DNA of 64,000 nucleotides from Gottfriedia sp049568075 (GTDB lineage: Bacteria; Bacillota; Bacilli; Bacillales; Bacillaceae_G). The stretch lies in the NCBI GenBank assembly GCA_049568075.1, contig CP144911.1; one strand, given 5' to 3'. Under the pieces are notes generated by a model. That model saw only the letters and a list, made by a program, of their open reading frames with translations, was not told the origin of the DNA and did not search any database. Each line of letters opens with the position of its first letter. Positions within the stretch are counted from its first letter, which is position 1. A program made the translations under genes and the position numbers. Positions 8,392 to 17,892 of the stretch are shown one piece after another.

Positions 8392-10263
8392 TTATTGTTT
8401 TATAGCAGTTACAGGAATATAAATGATTTGCCCTTCCGATAAAAATTCATCATTCAAGTTATTAACCCGATTCAACTGCTGAGTTTGTAGGTTATATTTT
8501 TTAGCTACAGATTCAATTGTATCTCCATTTTGAGCTAAATATAATTTTAATTTAGTATAAGAATCTTCTCTTCCTTCGCCAGTAAACAAGCTTGATAGTA
8601 GATTGTCACTTTTAACACTTCTTGCTTCACTTACTTCTTCTTTTACTTCCTTTTTACCAACTGGATCAGCTTTTATTTCTACTTTTGGTAATTCAGGTGG
8701 TGGTGCTTCTTGCTGCTCCACTTGAGCTTGATAATAATCCGCATAATATGGTGGTGTTTGACGAACATCATTTGGATTCTCAAAATTATTTTCTTGATTT
8801 ACTTGAGGGAAGGGATTTTGATAGAGTTGTTCCTGATTTTGATTATATGCAAATGGTGCTTGCTGATATTGTTGGTTAACATAAGGTTGATAGTTTTGCT
8901 CTAAAGTTCGATTATATAGTTCTTCATATTTTTCTATTTCTTTTTGAGCATTGTTTTCATTATTAGCATTTTGCAAATTACTAAAATCATTATCTAAGAA
9001 GCTAGGTCTACTATTTAAAGAATTGTTTAAATAGCTGTGTACATTAAAATCATTATTCAAGAAACTAGGTCGCTCATTATACGTATTATTTACATTGTTA
9101 GATACCTGTGCATCATTTTCACTTTGACTAGCTTCTGCATCATTATTATTCATTAAGAAGCTCGGTGTTGGATCCACTGCTTGTGGTTCCATTACTTGTG
9201 GTTCCATTGCTTGTGGTTCCATTGCTTGTGGTTCCATCGCTTGCGGCTCTATTGCTTCAGCTGATATATTAAAGCCTCTAAATACTTCTTCATATTCTTC
9301 TTCCTCTTGGGCCTCTGATTGTTCTTCTAACTGTTCTGACTGCTCTGACTGGGCCATAATTTCAACATTAGATTGTTCTTCTACTTGTTGTTCCTCTTCA
9401 TAACTTTGTTCATTGCTTTCTTCTAACTCATAATAATGTTCCTCTTCATAACTTTGTTTATTGCTTTCTTCTAACTCATAATAATGTTCCACTTCATTTT
9501 CAACTGCTTCGACTCGATCTTCAACTACTTCTTCAGGCTGAAAAACCTCTAAGTAAGTAGGCTGCCCAGGATATGTGTCTTGTTCTTCTTGCTCATCATT
9601 CTCTTCAAGAGATTGAATCCAATCACTGCCGTAAAGATTATCTTGTTCACTTGTTTCCTGTTCTGAAGTAGGTTGATGAAAGAACTGGAATTGTTCTTCT
9701 TGTTCTCTATCTTCCTGATACACATATCCTTCATTTCCTTCATTACTTGAGCGATATTCGTTTTCGTATGCGTAGCTATTATATTGCTCATACCCTCTTT
9801 GTTCTTGATAAGTTTCTACTGCTCTATTATGGTCATGTAAACCAGAAATACATAAATCAGCAGCAATTTGAATACTACCTTTTTCAGCTATTTGATAATC
9901 AAATGTCTCTACAGAAACACATAGATTTTCAAGATCAGTAATCCTAGTTAATGGTATTGAAATATCTACAGGGAACTGATGATTCATTTCACAACTTCCA
10001 TCTTCAAGAGCGATTACATTTTCTATCATTCTTGAAGGTGCTAATTCTCTTAATGAGTAATAATCACCTTGATTTGATAAATCAGGTGTGTAATTACCTT
10101 CTAAGGTTAAGACACCCTTCACTTGAACATATTCTTCAAATTGCTGTATAGTAATGTCTGGATTTAACGAGAGTGACCTTACCTCTTTAACTTCCTGTCC
10201 TTTTTGGAACCAGACAGTTTCTTTCAATGAAAAGCGAATATTTGTTTGATTTTCTGAAGACAC
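8392..10263 (-). CDS. spoVID: Spore coat morphogenesis protein SpoVID
   Basis: Mother-cell protein that directs encasement of the forespore by the coat. The N-terminal ~130 residues are the conserved SpoVID domain (SLKETVWFQKGQEV at the start). The middle (~140-560) is highly acidic and Glu/Gln/Asn-rich with tandem repeats. The C-terminus is a LysM domain (YLAQNGDTIESVAKKYN to EGQIIYIPV), which in B. subtilis SpoVID interacts with SafA and lipid II. At 623 residues it is longer than B. subtilis SpoVID, the extra length being repeats. Start ATG has GAGAGGAGGACA upstream. It precedes ysxE, the usual order. Confidence 0.93.
   Translation of the reverse strand: MSSENQTNIRFSLKETVWFQKGQEVKEVRSLSLNPDITIQQFEEYVQVKGVLTLEGNYTPDLSNQGDYYSLRELAPSRMIENVIALEDGSCEMNHQFPVDISIPLTRITDLENLCVSVETFDYQIAEKGSIQIAADLCISGLHDHNRAVETYQEQRGYEQYNSYAYENEYRSSNEGNEGYVYQEDREQEEQFQFFHQPTSEQETSEQDNLYGSDWIQSLEENDEQEEQDTYPGQPTYLEVFQPEEVVEDRVEAVENEVEHYYELEESNKQSYEEEHYYELEESNEQSYEEEQQVEEQSNVEIMAQSEQSEQLEEQSEAQEEEEYEEVFRGFNISAEAIEPQAMEPQAMEPQAMEPQVMEPQAVDPTPSFLMNNNDAEASQSENDAQVSNNVNNTYNERPSFLNNDFNVHSYLNNSLNSRPSFLDNDFSNLQNANNENNAQKEIEKYEELYNRTLEQNYQPYVNQQYQQAPFAYNQNQEQLYQNPFPQVNQENNFENPNDVRQTPPYYADYYQAQVEQQEAPPPELPKVEIKADPVGKKEVKEEVSEARSVKSDNLLSSLFTGEGREDSYTKLKLYLAQNGDTIESVAKKYNLQTQQLNRVNNLNDEFLSEGQIIYIPVTAIKQ
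9168..9260 (-). repeat. 15-bp tandem repeat inside spoVID (MEPQA units)
   Basis: Six near-identical 15-bp units encode consecutive IEPQA / MEPQA / MEPQV / VDP pentapeptides. The third-position differences between units are few, suggesting recent slippage expansion. Confidence 0.9.
9396..9491 (-). repeat. 48-bp duplication inside spoVID
   Basis: Two tandem 48-bp copies encode EHYYELEESNKQSYEE and EHYYELEESNEQSYEE, differing by one residue. A third, looser repeat (PSFLNND / PSFLDND blocks) lies at about 9000-9170. Confidence 0.88.
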
Positions 10264-10902
10264 GTTAATGTCCTCCTCTCATCGTCCAATTTGGTCTATG
10301 ACATTACATTTTTATGAAAGAAACGAAAAATTTATGAAGAAAAGATTGTTATTTTATATTAAGAAAGGTTTAATAATCGCAGGATTCAAGAAAAACAGTG
10401 ATAAGGGAGTAGGAAAAAGAAAAATCAAAAGTGGTATTTAAGAAGCACTGGACGAATAGTATCAGAAAAAACTTGGGAGAAAAATGAGCAACTATGTCAT
10501 TGAAATTTTTTACTAATTAGTAGATGAGGAACTATAGAGTCTTTTTCATTCGCTTAATCATATTTATAGATTTTTCTTCGATAATGAAATGTACAATCTT
10601 TAAAGGTAAATATTTGAAAATATCTACTTTTGTATAGTTTTTTAGGTCAATATTAACTGGTATGGGTAATTTTACATGTTAATTGCAATTCTTTGGATTT
10701 TTATTGCAGGTTTGCTAATAATATTTGCGATTTCCTGATTTTATTTGCAGTTAACTTTTTTTGTAGATTCTCCTCATCTATTTTTACATAGATCGGCATC
10801 TTATTTACAATTCTCCTCTCTATCTATTTATAGCTTGAACTTCTCTATTTTTTTATACAGTCGTTCTACTGAAGCTTTACCAACTCTTTTTGCTATAACA
10901 AA
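10264..10902. other. Gene-free gap between hemL and spoVID
   Basis: AT-rich, with stop codons in all frames and no gene remnant recognised. The right third (10690-10860) contains a degenerate periodic array, listed separately. No convincing sigma-E promoter for spoVID could be aligned with correct spacing. Confidence 0.6.
10690..10860. repeat. Degenerate ~20-23 bp periodic array
   Basis: Successive segments each begin with a TATTT-like pentamer and often carry a TTCTCCTC-like tail. Examples are TATTTGCGATTTCCTGATTT, TATTTGCAGTTAAC, TATTTTTACATAGATC, TATTTACAATTCTCCTC, TATTTATAGCTTGAAC and TATTTTTTTATACAG. Copies are diverged, so this is a pattern-level call made by eye. Confidence 0.4.
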
Positions 10903-10935
10903 TAAGGTGCCCTAAAAATAGGACACCACCTTAAA
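10903..10935 (-). terminator. Terminator of the hem operon
   Basis: GGTGTCCTA / TAGGGCACC stem followed by TTATTTGTT on the minus strand, a few bases after the hemL stop. Confidence 0.7.
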
Positions 10936-12222
10936 TTAAACTAATTGCGAAAATGCGTATTCAGCAGCTGCAATTGTTTTTTGAATATCTTCGTCTGTAT
11001 GTGAAGTTGATAGGAATAAACCTTCAAATTGTGATGGTGGTAAGAAGACACCTTGTTCAGCCATTAGTTGATAGTATTTAGCAAACATTTCTAAATTAGA
11101 TGTTTTTGCTGCTTCGTAATTTTCAACTTTTTCGTTTGTGAAGAAGAATCCAACCATTGAACCTGCACGATTAATACAATGTGGAATATTGTATTTTTCA
11201 GCTGCAGCTTTATAACCAGCTTCTAGCAAATCAGCTTTACGGTTAAATTCTACATAATCTTCTTTCGATAGCTGACTTAATGTTTCGTAACCAGCCGTCA
11301 TCGCTAAAGGATTTCCTGAAAGAGTTCCAGCTTGATAAATTGGGCCACTTGGAGCAATTTGATTCATGATTTCAGCTTTACCACCATATGCACCTACTGG
11401 TAAACCTCCACCGATCACTTTTCCTAAGCAAGTGATATCAGGCGTTACACCAAAATGACCTTGTGCACAATTATATCCTACACGGAAGCCAGTCATAACT
11501 TCGTCAAAAATTAATAATGTACCATATTGAGTCGTAATTTCTCTTAAGCCTTTTAAGAAACCTTCAACTGGTGGAACAACACCCATATTACCTGCAACCG
11601 GCTCAACAATAACCGCTGCTAGGTCATCTCCAAATTGTTCAAAAGCATATCTTATACTTTCTAAATCATTATAAGGAACAGTGATTGTATTTGATGCAAC
11701 ACCTTCAGGTACACCAGGGCTATCTGGTAAGCCAAGTGTAGCTACACCAGATCCTGCTTTAATTAATAAGGAATCACCATGTCCGTGGTAGCATCCTTCA
11801 AATTTTAAGATTTTGTTTCGACCAGTAAATCCGCGAGCAAGACGTAAAGCACTCATTGTCGCTTCTGTTCCTGAGTTAACCATTCGAACAACTTCAATCG
11901 AAGGCACTCTTTCGATTACAAGTTTAGCTAATTCTGTTTCTTTTAATGTTGGTGCTCCAAAGCTAGTTCCAGTTTCTGCTGTTCGCTTTAAGCCTTCAAC
12001 TACACGCTCATTTGAGTGACCTAAAATTAGAGGTCCCCAAGATAATACATAATCAATATACTCATTTCCGTCTATGTCATATATTTTAGAACCTTTTCCA
12101 TGACTCATAAAAATTGGTGACATATTAACACTTTTAAATGCACGTACCGGACTATTTACTCCACCAGGAAGTACTTGTTTTGCCTCTTCAAAAGCTTCAA
12201 TTGACTTGTTATATGATCTCAT
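10936..12222 (-). CDS. hemL: Glutamate-1-semialdehyde 2,1-aminomutase
   Basis: PLP enzyme turning glutamate-1-semialdehyde into 5-aminolevulinate, the second step of the C5 haem pathway. It is a class III aminotransferase fold with the Schiff-base lysine at K268 in CLGKVIGGGLPVGAYGG, GCYHGHGDSLLIKAGSG in the phosphate-binding region and LIFDEVMTGFRV with the cofactor aspartate. At 428 residues it has standard length. It is the last gene of hemAXCDBL, six bases after hemB, and ends at a terminator. The N-terminus MRSYNKSIEAFEEAKQVLPG is typical. Confidence 0.96.
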   Translation of the reverse strand: MRSYNKSIEAFEEAKQVLPGGVNSPVRAFKSVNMSPIFMSHGKGSKIYDIDGNEYIDYVLSWGPLILGHSNERVVEGLKRTAETGTSFGAPTLKETELAKLVIERVPSIEVVRMVNSGTEATMSALRLARGFTGRNKILKFEGCYHGHGDSLLIKAGSGVATLGLPDSPGVPEGVASNTITVPYNDLESIRYAFEQFGDDLAAVIVEPVAGNMGVVPPVEGFLKGLREITTQYGTLLIFDEVMTGFRVGYNCAQGHFGVTPDITCLGKVIGGGLPVGAYGGKAEIMNQIAPSGPIYQAGTLSGNPLAMTAGYETLSQLSKEDYVEFNRKADLLEAGYKAAAEKYNIPHCINRAGSMVGFFFTNEKVENYEAAKTSNLEMFAKYYQLMAEQGVFLPPSQFEGLFLSTSHTDEDIQKTIAAAEYAFSQLV

Positions 12223-12228
12223 TTATAA

Positions 12229-13215
12229 TTACTTCCCTTCTGATAACCATCTGCAAGCATCTTTAGCATGATAAGTCATAATCATATCTGCACCAGCACG
12301 TTTCATACTAATTAATTTTTCCATTACAACTTTTTCTTCTTCAATCCAACCATTCAATGCAGCAGCTTTAACCATTGCATATTCTCCACTAACATTATAA
12401 GCAACGATTGGTTGGTGATAGTTATTTCTGATATCTCGAATGATATCTAAATATGAAAGAGCTGGTTTAATGATTAAGAAATCTGCACCTTCAACTGTAT
12501 CTGATTCTGCTTCACGGAACGCTTCTAAACGATTTGCAGGGTCCATTTGATAAGCCTTACGATCACCTTGTCCTGGAGCACTTTGAGCTGCCTCACGGAA
12601 TGGTCCATAAAACGCTGAAGCATATTTTACTGCATAAGACATAATTGGAATATTATCAAATCCAGCTTCATCTAAAGCATGGCGAATTGTTGCTACGAAT
12701 CCATCCATCATATTTGAAGGAGCAATAATATCTGCGCCAGCCTGTGCTTGACTTACTGCTGTTTTTGCTAATAGTATTAACGATTCATCATTATTAACAT
12801 ACCCATCTTCTAAAACTCCACAATGTCCATGATCTGTATACTCACATAAACATGTATCTGCAATAACAATCATTTCAGGATATTGTTCTTTCGTTTGTGA
12901 AATCGCACGTTGAACGATTCCAGTTGCACAGTACGCTTCAGAACCTACTGCGTCTTTTACATCAGGAATACCAAAGAATATGACAGATTTTATACCTAAT
13001 GATACAATTTCATCCATTTCTTTTTTTAATTCATCTAAAGAAAATTGAAATACACCTGGCATTGAACTAATAGGATTTTTTACCCCTTGTCCTTCAACAA
13101 CAAAAAGAGGATAAATAAAATCTTCTTTATGCAAATGAGTCTCTCTAACCATAGAGCGTAATGCTTGTGTACTTCTTAAACGACGGTGACGATCAAACGG
13201 AATAGAATAAGTCAT
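12229..13215 (-). CDS. hemB: Delta-aminolevulinic acid dehydratase (porphobilinogen synthase)
   Basis: Condenses two 5-aminolevulinate molecules into porphobilinogen. The two active-site lysines are in SYAVKYASAFYGPFREAA and ADFLIIKPALSYLD. The metal-binding cysteine cluster is visible as ADTCLCEYTDHGHCG. At 328 residues it matches family length. It sits between hemD and hemL in the operon, with a GAAGGAG-type ribosome site before the ATG. Confidence 0.96.
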   Translation of the reverse strand: MTYSIPFDRHRRLRSTQALRSMVRETHLHKEDFIYPLFVVEGQGVKNPISSMPGVFQFSLDELKKEMDEIVSLGIKSVIFFGIPDVKDAVGSEAYCATGIVQRAISQTKEQYPEMIVIADTCLCEYTDHGHCGVLEDGYVNNDESLILLAKTAVSQAQAGADIIAPSNMMDGFVATIRHALDEAGFDNIPIMSYAVKYASAFYGPFREAAQSAPGQGDRKAYQMDPANRLEAFREAESDTVEGADFLIIKPALSYLDIIRDIRNNYHQPIVAYNVSGEYAMVKAAALNGWIEEEKVVMEKLISMKRAGADMIMTYHAKDACRWLSEGK

Positions 13216-13245
13216 TTTTTTCTCCTTCTTATAAAGACGATCTGA

Positions 13246-14010
13246 TTACTCAAGATCATCTACTATTTTTTTAATTAAGGCCTCTGTTGTAAATTTACTA
13301 GGAACAATAATATTATTCAAACCTTTTTCTCTAGCTTTTTGTGCGGTTACTTCACCAATACAAGCAATTTGAATGTTTTTTAAATCTTCCATACTAATTG
13401 CATTTCCAATCAAAAAACAAAACTGTTCTACACTAAATGGATTTAAAAATGTAATCACATCTAGTTTTTTATTTAGTAATAGATTTAACAGTTCATTTTT
13501 AACACCTAGATTTGCTATGGTCTCATAAACAGTTAATGAGTTAACTATATGACCATTTTCTCCTAGTATTTTTGGTACGTTATCACTCGCTAAAGAGCCA
13601 CGTAAAAATAAAAATTTTGTTCCTTTTTCTACTATGTAACTTAACTCAGAAGCAAATGTTTTACCAGTAAATTGACTTGGAAGGAAAGCTACTTCAAACC
13701 CTTCATCAACTAATCGGTTCTTTGTTTTTTCTCCGACAGCACCAATTTTTTTTTGAAGAATTTTTTGTTTTAGATCCTTTGTAATATTTTGCACAAAGTA
13801 ATTTACTGAATTAACACTTGTGAATAAAATCCATTTTGTATCAAGAACTAATTTTTCCAAATCATTAATTGAAATATCACTTTTAACTATTTTTTGAAGT
13901 GGAAGATTAATAGGACATCCACCAAACTGATGAATTAATTGATTGAATTCATCAGCTTGTTGCTCTGCCCTTGTCACTAATATTTTCATTCCATTTAAGG
14001 AATTATTCAT
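13246..14010 (-). CDS. hemD: Uroporphyrinogen-III synthase
   Basis: Closes hydroxymethylbilane with inversion of ring D to give uroporphyrinogen III. This is the poorly conserved HemD fold of two alpha/beta lobes; KILVTRAEQQADEF near the start, LFTSVNSVNYF and ITFLNPFSVEQF are recognisable. I set the start at ATG 14010 (254 residues, MNNSLNGMKIL), because AAAGAGG lies seven bases upstream and it overlaps the hemC stop by eight bases, as expected for coupling. The frame is open further upstream to 14058 but that extension has no ribosome site and lies inside hemC. Confidence 0.92.
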   Translation of the reverse strand: MNNSLNGMKILVTRAEQQADEFNQLIHQFGGCPINLPLQKIVKSDISINDLEKLVLDTKWILFTSVNSVNYFVQNITKDLKQKILQKKIGAVGEKTKNRLVDEGFEVAFLPSQFTGKTFASELSYIVEKGTKFLFLRGSLASDNVPKILGENGHIVNSLTVYETIANLGVKNELLNLLLNKKLDVITFLNPFSVEQFCFLIGNAISMEDLKNIQIACIGEVTAQKAREKGLNNIIVPSKFTTEALIKKIVDDLE

Positions 14011-14935
14011 CCGCTGCCTCTTTGACAGAATCAATAATATCCTTTGCTCCACGTTCAATTAATAGATTTGCAGCTTTTTCTCCAATTTCAGTTGGATCAG
14101 TACCTTTAACAGTTTCTTTTAAGATGATTGTTCCATCTGGTTTAGCTACTAATGCAGTTAACGAGATTTCATCTTTGTCATCGATCGTTGCAAATCCAGC
14201 AATAGGAACTTGGCAACCACCTTCCATTTTATGAAGAAATACACGTTCAGCTTCTACTGTTGTATACGTTAATTCATCATTCAGTCTATTTAGTAATTCA
14301 CGGATTTCTGTATCATTTTCACGACATTCGATAGCAAGTGAACCTTGACCTACTGCTGGTACACAGATTGTTTCGTCAATGTATTCAGTTATACTTTCTT
14401 CAGCCCAACCCATTCTTGTTAAACCAGCTGCTGCAAGAATAATCGCATCATATTCATTATCCTTTAGCTTTTGAATACGTGTATCGATATTTCCACGAAT
14501 CCATTTGATTTGTAGATCTGGACGAACTGCTTTAATTTGAGCACTTCTTCTTAAACTACTAGTACCGACAATTGAGCCTTCTTCAAGTTCCATTAATCCT
14601 TTTCCACTATTTGATAGCAGGGCATCTCTAGGATCAACGCGTTTTGGAGTACATCCAATCATTAAACCTTCAGGTAAAATAGCTGGCATATCCTTCATAC
14701 TATGTACAGCTAAATCAATTTCACTCGTTAGCATTGCATGTTCAATTTCTTTAACGAATAAACCTTTTCCTCCAACCTTTGAAAGGGTTACATCAAGTAT
14801 TACATCACCTTTTGTAACGATTTCCTTTAACTCAAATTCATAATCGGGTGCTATTTCTTTTAGTTTCTCTACAAACCATTTAGTTTGTGTTAATGCTAGT
14901 TTACTTCTTCTTGTACCAACAATAATTTTACGCAT
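14003..14935 (-). CDS. hemC: Porphobilinogen deaminase (hydroxymethylbilane synthase)
   Basis: Polymerises four porphobilinogens on a covalent dipyrromethane cofactor. The cofactor cysteine is C241 in KMEGGCQVPIAGFA. The N-terminal signature IIVGTRRSKLALTQT, the active-site aspartate region LAVHSMKDMPA, and the arginines of TSSLRRSAQI and IRGNIDTRI are present. At 310 residues it has standard length. It lies between hemX (12-base gap) and hemD (8-base overlap). Confidence 0.97.
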   Translation of the reverse strand: MRKIIVGTRRSKLALTQTKWFVEKLKEIAPDYEFELKEIVTKGDVILDVTLSKVGGKGLFVKEIEHAMLTSEIDLAVHSMKDMPAILPEGLMIGCTPKRVDPRDALLSNSGKGLMELEEGSIVGTSSLRRSAQIKAVRPDLQIKWIRGNIDTRIQKLKDNEYDAIILAAAGLTRMGWAEESITEYIDETICVPAVGQGSLAIECRENDTEIRELLNRLNDELTYTTVEAERVFLHKMEGGCQVPIAGFATIDDKDEISLTALVAKPDGTIILKETVKGTDPTEIGEKAANLLIERGAKDIIDSVKEAADE

Positions 14936-14947
14936 TGTTACATCTCC

Positions 14948-15781
14948 TTACGTACTCCATAAATGAAACTTTGAATATAGATTTGAAACAACATAATTTC
15001 CGAACAAAACTAAGAAGCAACAGATGTTAAATATGCAAAGAGATTTGCCATAGAAACGGTTGCTTACCTTTAAATACATAAATGTACTATACATGATTAA
15101 AACGAAAAATGAGCCGATTACTTTCATATCATACCAAACAAATGTGTGTAATCGAATACTTGCCCAGATAACACCTAAAATAAGGGAAGTTAGCATTAAT
15201 GGAACTCCAAATAAGTTAAATGTGATAAACATTTTTTCCAACTTACCTAAACTCCCCAATTTCTTTAAATGAGTAGACCATTTCTTCTTTTTTAATAAAA
15301 CATATTGAAAAATGTACATAACCGAAAAAATAAAGGACAGGGTAAATGCACCGTATGCTAAGAAAGCAAGTCCAATATGGATATATAATAACTCCGATTT
15401 CAACTGATCAACTAATGTAGCTGTTTTACCCGCCTTCGGAATTAAAATTGATAATGAAAATACTAAAAATGAAACAACATTTGTAAAGAAAACTAAATAC
15501 TCTAGTTTCACTACCCAATTAATAAACAATGATAGTGATATTATAATCCATACATAAATATATAGCCCTTCTCTAGAAGTAAAAAAGGAATATAAACTGT
15601 ATTGGCTAATGGTGTAAATCATTAAAACAGAAGAAAACACCCAAACAATTGCTAGCAAATAAAATGCTACCCGACTTGCCATCCTATTTGTATCTATAAA
15701 ATCTATAAAAGAAAAAACGATACTCCATGCAAACAATAAGATTAATAAGTGATAGATAAAACTACTTTCCAAAATCGCCAC
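14948..15781 (-). CDS. hemX: HemX-type membrane protein (CcsA-like fold)
   Basis: 277-residue polytopic membrane protein with about eight hydrophobic segments, related to the cytochrome c assembly (CcsA/CcmC) family. In B. subtilis HemX lowers the cellular level of glutamyl-tRNA reductase (HemA). The motif ELLYIHIGLAFLAYGAFTLS contains the conserved His, and ASIRLHTFVWYDMKVIGSF resembles the second conserved region. It begins ten bases after hemA. Direct regulation of HemA here is inferred from family knowledge and position. Confidence 0.9.
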   Translation of the reverse strand: MAILESSFIYHLLILLFAWSIVFSFIDFIDTNRMASRVAFYLLAIVWVFSSVLMIYTISQYSLYSFFTSREGLYIYVWIIISLSLFINWVVKLEYLVFFTNVVSFLVFSLSILIPKAGKTATLVDQLKSELLYIHIGLAFLAYGAFTLSFIFSVMYIFQYVLLKKKKWSTHLKKLGSLGKLEKMFITFNLFGVPLMLTSLILGVIWASIRLHTFVWYDMKVIGSFFVLIMYSTFMYLKVSNRFYGKSLCIFNICCFLVLFGNYVVSNLYSKFHLWST

Positions 15782-15791
15782 TAATTAAACC

Positions 15792-17144
15792 TCATAAAAA
15801 ACCTAAGTTTTGTTTTAAAGAAATAGTCTCTTTTTCTTGATTAGTTTGCATGTGTTTTTCATCTTTAGATTCTTGTAAAATTTCATCTAGACTAAATATT
15901 TCTTTAAAAAGGGCAATTTGTGCTTCTGAGTGTTTAGATGTACCCATTTCTTTTGCTTTCATAATTGGATCTCGTAAAATTTGATTTACGATACTTTTTG
16001 TGTGCTTTTGGATTATTTTTAAATCTCTTTCAGATAAATGGGGAAGTTTTCTTTCTAGACTACTCATTGTATCTGCTTGAATATCTAACGCTTTTTCACG
16101 TAATGCAGAGATTACTGGAACCACACCTAGCATTGATAACCAAGATTGAAAAATATCAATTTCTTCAGTTATTGCCTTCTTAATTTTTACTGCCTCACGT
16201 TCACGTTCTGCTAAATTCTCAGCAACAATCCCTTGAAGATCATCAATATCATACAAGAATGCACTATCAATATGATGAATTGATGGTTCAATATCTCTTG
16301 GAACAGCGATATCAACTAAGAATAGTGGGTTACCTTTTCTTGATTTTTCAATTCGACGAATCATTTTTTCCGTAATCACGTATTCTTTTGATCCAGTTGA
16401 ACTGATAACGATATCTGCTTCTTTTAAAGCATTTTCAAGTGATTCTAATCCTTTTCCGATTCCATTGAATTGGTCTGCAAGTCTAACAGCATTTTCAACA
16501 GTTCTGTTAATAACAGTAACCTTACCTACACCTTGAGAATACAAGTTTTGTAAAGCTAGGTTACTCATTTTCCCTGCTCCAACAATCAGTACATTGCAGC
16601 CTTTTAAATTGCTAAAAATCTTTTTTGATAGCTCTACAGCAGCATAACTTACAGATACAGCATTTTCACCGATTCCAGTTTCTGAGTGAACTTTTTTTGC
16701 AAATGTAATTGCTTGCTTAAATAATTGATTAAAAATCGTACCGATTACATGATTCTCTTGAGCAAGTAAATAACTATCTTTTACTTGTCCAAGAATCTGA
16801 GTCTCACCAATTACCATTGAATCTAAACCACTTACTACAGTGAATAAATGGTTGATTGCATCATTTCCAGTTTTAATGATTAGATATGGTGATAATTCCT
16901 CGTCTTTTAAGTCAAAACGTTGTAATAAAAAGCGTTTCATATAATATTGACCAGTATGAACTTGATCGACAACTGCATAAATCTCCGTACGATTACAAGT
17001 AGAAACAATAATGTTTTCTAAAATGCTTTTTTCTTTTTTTAATGAGTTCATTGCGTCCTGTAGTTCATTTGGAGCAAACGCTACCCTTTCTCGCACTTCA
17101 ACTGGGGAAGTTTTATAATTAATCCCTATTGTAATGATGTGCAT
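15792..17144 (-). CDS. hemA: Glutamyl-tRNA reductase
   Basis: NADPH-dependent reduction of glutamyl-tRNA-Glu to glutamate-1-semialdehyde, the committed step of haem synthesis. The catalytic nucleophile is C50 in VSTCNRTEIYA. The Rossmann nucleotide site is NVLIVGAGKMSNLAL and the C-terminal helical dimerisation domain follows. At 450 residues it has family length. First gene of hemAXCDBL; the ATG follows a GGGGGGC box. No PerR-box match good enough to report was found upstream. Confidence 0.96.
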   Translation of the reverse strand: MHIITIGINYKTSPVEVRERVAFAPNELQDAMNSLKKEKSILENIIVSTCNRTEIYAVVDQVHTGQYYMKRFLLQRFDLKDEELSPYLIIKTGNDAINHLFTVVSGLDSMVIGETQILGQVKDSYLLAQENHVIGTIFNQLFKQAITFAKKVHSETGIGENAVSVSYAAVELSKKIFSNLKGCNVLIVGAGKMSNLALQNLYSQGVGKVTVINRTVENAVRLADQFNGIGKGLESLENALKEADIVISSTGSKEYVITEKMIRRIEKSRKGNPLFLVDIAVPRDIEPSIHHIDSAFLYDIDDLQGIVAENLAEREREAVKIKKAITEEIDIFQSWLSMLGVVPVISALREKALDIQADTMSSLERKLPHLSERDLKIIQKHTKSIVNQILRDPIMKAKEMGTSKHSEAQIALFKEIFSLDEILQESKDEKHMQTNQEKETISLKQNLGFL

Positions 17145-17362
17145 GCCCTAAAGCCCCCCTAAAAAACTTTGTACAAACTTGTGTTTTATATCTATCTTTG
17201 CTTAGCAAAATATCATATCCATGTTCTACATCAATATGCTATCATAAATGTAATATTTTGTAGAATTTTTAATCCGATTTATACTATTAAATGTACACAA
17301 ATTTCATTATACAATAATTTTAAAATAAAAGTGATTACAAATAATGTTAAACAGGAGTTGCT

Positions 17363-17845
17363 ATGAAAAAAAATCGATTATTTATTGGAATCTTATTAAT
17401 TGGCTTTGGCATTTATTATCTTATTTCAAAATGGCAAGTCCCAGCTTTACAGATTTTTACATATTGGACGACTCCGATCTGGATAACTGGTATTGCACTT
17501 CTCGTTCAAGCCTTTAAAGGTAGAGAAATCCATTATGTATTCCCGGGTATTGTCGTTCTTGGATTTGGAATTCATTTTTATGCCATCGAACATTTTCAAA
17601 ATTGGCCAAACCATTGGTCCGTTCTTACACTCATCATTTCAATCGGAATGTTATTACAATCTCGAAATGGAAAAGGTGAGTTATTACCCGGATTGCTATT
17701 ATTTATTATGTCTTTATTTTTCCTTTTTAATGAAAAGCTTGCAACAATGCTTAGTTCGCTCCAATCACAGGTCTCTTATTTCCAGAACTATTGGCCAATA
17801 TTGATTGCTGTTATCGGTTTATATCTTCTATTTTCTAAAAAATAA
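17363..17845 (+). CDS. LiaF-like transmembrane protein of unknown function
   Basis: 160-residue protein almost entirely made of hydrophobic segments (about five to six TM helices) with short basic turns. Repeated G-I-x-x-L and PIWI/PILIAVIGLYLLFSKK motifs resemble the LiaI/LiaF-like TM region (DUF5668-type), in which pairs of helices contain conserved W-P-hydrophobic turns. ACAGGAG precedes the ATG. It is followed after 47 bases by the potassium channel gene on the same strand, so the two may be co-transcribed. It belongs to a block that interrupts the usual hemA-engB neighbourhood. Function is not known. Confidence 0.65.
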   Translation: MKKNRLFIGILLIGFGIYYLISKWQVPALQIFTYWTTPIWITGIALLVQAFKGREIHYVFPGIVVLGFGIHFYAIEHFQNWPNHWSVLTLIISIGMLLQSRNGKGELLPGLLLFIMSLFFLFNEKLATMLSSLQSQVSYFQNYWPILIAVIGLYLLFSKK

Positions 17846-17892
17846 ACATACTTTTTTATACATAACTAGCAGTTTTAAAAGGAGGAACATCT

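Noticed and set aside
9168..9260. Short regular repeats considered as a CRISPR array
   Set aside because: Units are directly tandem with no spacers and encode in-frame pentapeptides.
8622..10151. Several long open frames antisense to spoVID
   Set aside because: They are produced by the repetitive Glu/Gln-rich codons of spoVID and lack starts with ribosome sites.
10264..10330. Possible sigma-E promoter of spoVID (CATAGACC with TCATAAA)
   Set aside because: Spacing is about ten bases, too short for sigma-E.
17281..17330. TTATACAATAATTTT considered as a PerR box for hemA
   Set aside because: Matches only the first half-site; the second half does not fit.
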